Source: Symbiodinium natans
Taxonomy: Eukaryota; Sar; Dinophyceae; Suessiales; Symbiodiniaceae
Length of the DNA stretch: 64,000 bases
NCBI GenBank assembly: GCA_905221605.1
Contig: CAJNDS010000449.1
Span: forward strand, 16,001-80,000
Direction: 5' to 3'
How positions within the stretch are numbered: position 1 is the first letter of the stretch; each line of letters begins with the position of its first letter. The notes under the pieces were generated by a model that did not search any database, was not told the DNA's origin, and saw only the letters and a list, made by a program, of their open reading frames with translations. The position numbers were made by a program, and so were the translations under genes. Below are positions 61,290 to 64,000 of this stretch, one piece after another.

Positions 61290-61899
61290 CTTCGGGTTTA
61301 GGGCTTAGGGTTTAGGGTTTAGGGTTTAGGGTTTAGGGTTTAGGGTTTAGGGTTTAGGGTTTAGGGTTCAGGATTCAGGGTTCAGGGTTTAGGGTCTAGG
61401 GTAGCGACATGGTCCCTGAGTCTGGGCCGTGAAACGGGTACCCCTATATGCCCGATACAAATTAAGGGCCCATACTTCAGAACCCTTTAAAGAACGCAAG
61501 GGACCAGAATAACGGCCCATGAAACTACCCTTAGGCGTTGTACGGAACGAGGGGCATAGGGGGTCTAGGGGCTTGTGTACGGGGGGGGAGGGGGGAGGGT
61601 GTGAGGTTTAGGGTTCAGGGTTTAGCGCTTGGGGGTTTAGCGTTTTGGTTTAGCGTTTTGGGGCTTAGGGGGTTTGGGAGCGGTGTTCGCGGCTTTGTGA
61701 ACGGTAGCAGGGGCCGGGCTAAGGGCTGCTTGGAGGTTCATGGGTACTTGCAACCCCACTTTAGGGACCTGGGGGAGCTTATAGATAATTGCTTTGGGGG
61801 CGTTAGGGCTGTTTCTGGCTTCAGCTTCAGGGATTTGGGTGCTTATGGGTCCAAGGTCTTTTGGCTTGGGTTCTTGTTGGGCTTAGGGTTTAGGGTTTA

Positions 61900-62640
61900 G
61901 GGTTCGGGGCTTGAAGGTTTCCCTCTACAAGTTTATACCTCGCCAATCAATAATTTGCTGATATTGTCTACGACTATGTGCACAAACAGCTGTTCATTCT
62001 GTTCATTCTGTTCATTCATGTACACATGACCTCTACATATGTATATATATATGTGTAATTGCCAGATCCTGTCTGGATATGACGTGTCTAAGCTTTCTGA
62101 TCTTGGACTAAACATAACTAAACCAAAAAACAACTCGAAAAAGCTTGGAGCTGGAAAGGTACACGTCGACCAGGATGAGCGTTGCGTTGAAGATCGTTCT
62201 CTCCACCCAGAAACACAGAGATGGTTCGGAAGTCTGTTTTTGGTTTCGGGTCCTTCGGTCCTAAAGGGACAAGGCATATCCCCGAAATCCTAAACCAAAA
62301 ACCCTAAAGCCTAAAGGGACAAGGCATATTCCAGGCTTTGGCGCGCGCACACACAAACAAAGAGCGCGAGCCGATCTGACAGGTTTTCCTCTTCCAAGCT
62401 AAGCCAGGAATCGCTTTGGAACCCCCCCCCCCCAAAAAAAAAAAAAAAATGTACAAAAAACACTCTTCCTTAGTAGGGAAATATAGGGTCTAGGTTTAAA
62501 AAAACGGGGGTAGTGAGGGGAATCAAGGGAAGAAGCGTGGCTGAAGGGGGCCGAAGGAAGAAAGACAGCAGAGGGGAAATCGATGGGAAATCGGGCAGGG
62601 GAGGCGACCAGAGAGGGTTCCGGTCTTAGACGAAGCCCCC
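61900..62640. other. Stretch without assigned gene; 20-bp direct repeat
   Basis: An 84-codon plus ORF (62039-62293) has no recognised motif. AAAGGGACAAGGCATATCC-like sequence occurs twice (62262 and 62313). C and A homopolymers lie at 62424-62450. Confidence 0.45.
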
Positions 62641-62659
62641 GAAAGGGTTTAGGGTTTGG

Positions 62660-62775
62660 GAATACAGCCCTTCTCAGGTAGATCCACTTCGTCCACGCAT
62701 CTCCCTGACCGCTCTATCAACCCTACGCCCTGGAACTGCGAAGCAAGCCTCCTAAACTGCTCAGCAAACATCCAC
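62660..62775 (-). CDS. Exon WMFAEQFRRLASQFQGV...
   Basis: The acceptor CTGTTTTTGTAG|G is strong. The frame reads WMFAEQFRRLASQFQGVGLI-ERSGRCVDEVDLPEKG. The left boundary is approximate. Family unknown. Confidence 0.65.
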
Positions 62776-62937
62776 CTACAAAAACAGAAAGTGGGACAAC
62801 ACGTGCATATCGCTGTGCGCACATGCATGCGTAAAACAGAGATTAACATAGGTATGCATGCATGCATATGTATTTCTAAATAGATACATATAAATATATA
62901 ATATGTGCTATATATATATATACACGTATATTTCTGT

Positions 62938-63240
62938 GTGTATGTATGTATGTATGTATGTATGTATGTATGTATGTATGTATGTATGTATGTATGTATG
63001 TATGTATGTATGTAGGTACGTATGTATGTATGTACGTCTATATGTATGTATGTATATATATATATATAACGTATTATATTATATTATATTTTGTATTATA
63101 TTATATTATATTATATTGATTATAATATTATATTATATGCATATATGTTTATGTATAGGTCTGTCGTTCTGTCTGTCTGTATGTATGCATGTATGTATGT
63201 ATGAAATGTATGTATGTATGTATGTATGTATGTAAGCATG
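62938..63240. repeat. (TATG)n and (TATAT)n microsatellite block
   Basis: About 20 TATG tetramers, then TA and TATTA-type repeats, then more TATG units. A second TATG/TA block lies at 63420-63470. ORFs here are repeat translations. Confidence 0.95.
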
Positions 63241-63529
63241 CGCAGAGAATGTAGTAGACAACGACGCAGCTTCACGAATAATAACCATGGTCTCCATGGT
63301 GGAAAAGATGATGATGATCGTCATAATCGTCATCGACATCCTCATGCTCAGCATCACCATTCTGAATGCTCTGTGACACACATATAAAATACACACATTG
63401 GATATCTATGGGCACACCGGTATGTATGTATGTATGCATGCATGTATGTATATATATATATATATATGCGTAATGGTAAACGATTAGTGTAAAACGATTC
63501 GCCCTCGTGTATACCAAGCTACAGCCACC

Positions 63530-63630
63530 TTAGCCGAGGACAAGGAGCCTTTGGTGCGACGACCACCGGTCGCGGTGCGGGCGCCGCACGCAAGACGGCG
63601 GCCATGGAGGGCGGCCGCCTGGCGGTTCAG
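63530..63630 (-). CDS. Exon-like GC-rich island at right end
   Basis: The minus strand is open in two useful frames: LNRQAAALHGRRLACGAR and, from an ATG in CCATGG context, MAAVLRAAPAPRPVVVAPK. It could be the 5' end of the right-hand gene. Not resolved. Confidence 0.4.
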
Positions 63631-63635
63631 GGTTT

Positions 63636-63689
63636 GGCGGGCGGGGGCTGAGGGTTGGGGGTTGAGGGTTGAGGGTTTAGGGTTAGGGT

Positions 63690-63763
<74 letters not shown>

Positions 63764-63804
63764 GGTGGAGGGTCGAGGGTCGAGGGTTGAGGCTTGAGGG
63801 TTGG
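63636..63804 (+). repeat. TTGAGGG variant array
   Basis: About 20 heptamers of TTGAGGG, with a few TCGAGGG/TGGAGGG. Only one or two true TTTAGGG units remain, a clear case of variant spread. Confidence 0.92.
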
Positions 63805-64000
63805 TAACTATGGGAACTTACTGTAATTAACTAAGGAATGAAGGAATTGTATTAGGTACCCTCTAGAATCCCTTACTATTCTCTGGGGATATAGGGTCCC
63901 CAAGCTGCCTTCATTGCTTGCTGGGGTTCAGCATTTGGGGTCTAGGGTCTGGGGTGGGACTGCTTCGCAGTTCTGCACGGTAGTGGGGCTTGTGTGCTTG

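Noticed and set aside
62903-63235. Tyr/Cys/Val-rich ORF MYVCMYVCMYV
   Set aside because: It is a translation of the TATG microsatellite.
1-64000. TTTAGGG arrays as a real chromosome end
   Set aside because: Arrays occur in both orientations throughout, are short and are interrupted by exons and mobile elements; there is no terminal long uniform array at either edge.
1-64000. tRNA or rRNA genes
   Set aside because: No cloverleaf with conserved A/B boxes and no rRNA core sequence was recognised by eye.

Overview
This looks like nuclear DNA of a dinoflagellate, most likely a Symbiodiniaceae-type genome. The window is saturated with Arabidopsis-type telomeric heptamers (TTTAGGG / CCCTAAA) in hundreds of short interstitial arrays on both strands. 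Genes are broken into tiny exons (about 18-220 bp). Donors are often GC instead of GT, and all recognised exons lie on the minus strand, as in the unidirectional gene clusters of dinoflagellates. I see no prokaryotic features, no rRNA or tRNA gene and no CRISPR array. Almost every long open frame outside 15-22.7 kb is just translated telomere repeat.

Layout, read along the minus strand from right to left. (1) About 63.6-59.8 kb: 3' part of an unrecognised gene, with a probable last exon and TGA near 59.8 kb. (2) About 59.6-48.7 kb: an ankyrin-repeat gene; six phase-compatible exons at 57.26-52.2 kb give two ankyrin-type repeats. (3) 48,068-31,860: a D-2-hydroxyacid dehydrogenase. I could chain 16 exons from an ATG through the glycine-rich NAD loop (GLGDIG) and the NVARGG motif to LDVFATEP; they total 786 bp with no reading-frame conflict. 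(4) 29,956 to about 7.06 kb: an unrecognised gene, chained as 23 phase-compatible exons beginning with ATG; further exon-like islands continue to the left edge.

One of the introns of gene (4) is occupied by a complete Ty1/copia-type LTR retrotransposon (14,926-22,747, minus strand). It has 112-bp LTRs differing at one base and a perfect 5-bp target duplication (CCTAT). It carries an extra ORF, then gag-protease, a probable -1 frameshift site (GGGTTTC), then integrase, a cytosine-methyltransferase-like domain, reverse transcriptase and RNase H. The RNase H lies in another frame, so this copy is probably slightly damaged.

The sequence between exons is telomeric arrays, several families of short inverted-repeat elements (MITE-like), minisatellites, homopolymers and microsatellites. 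Most exons of the minus-strand genes have CCCTAAA arrays on their left and TTTAGGG arrays on their right. The transcribed introns would therefore start with UUUAGGG and end with CCCUAAA, and could pair end to end. Several 3' splice sites look like point variants of the telomere repeat (CTAAG|exon). This link between telomeric repeats and splicing, together with the methyltransferase-bearing retrotransposon, is the most interesting content. Exon boundaries were assigned by eye from splice consensus and reading-frame continuity and need transcript support.
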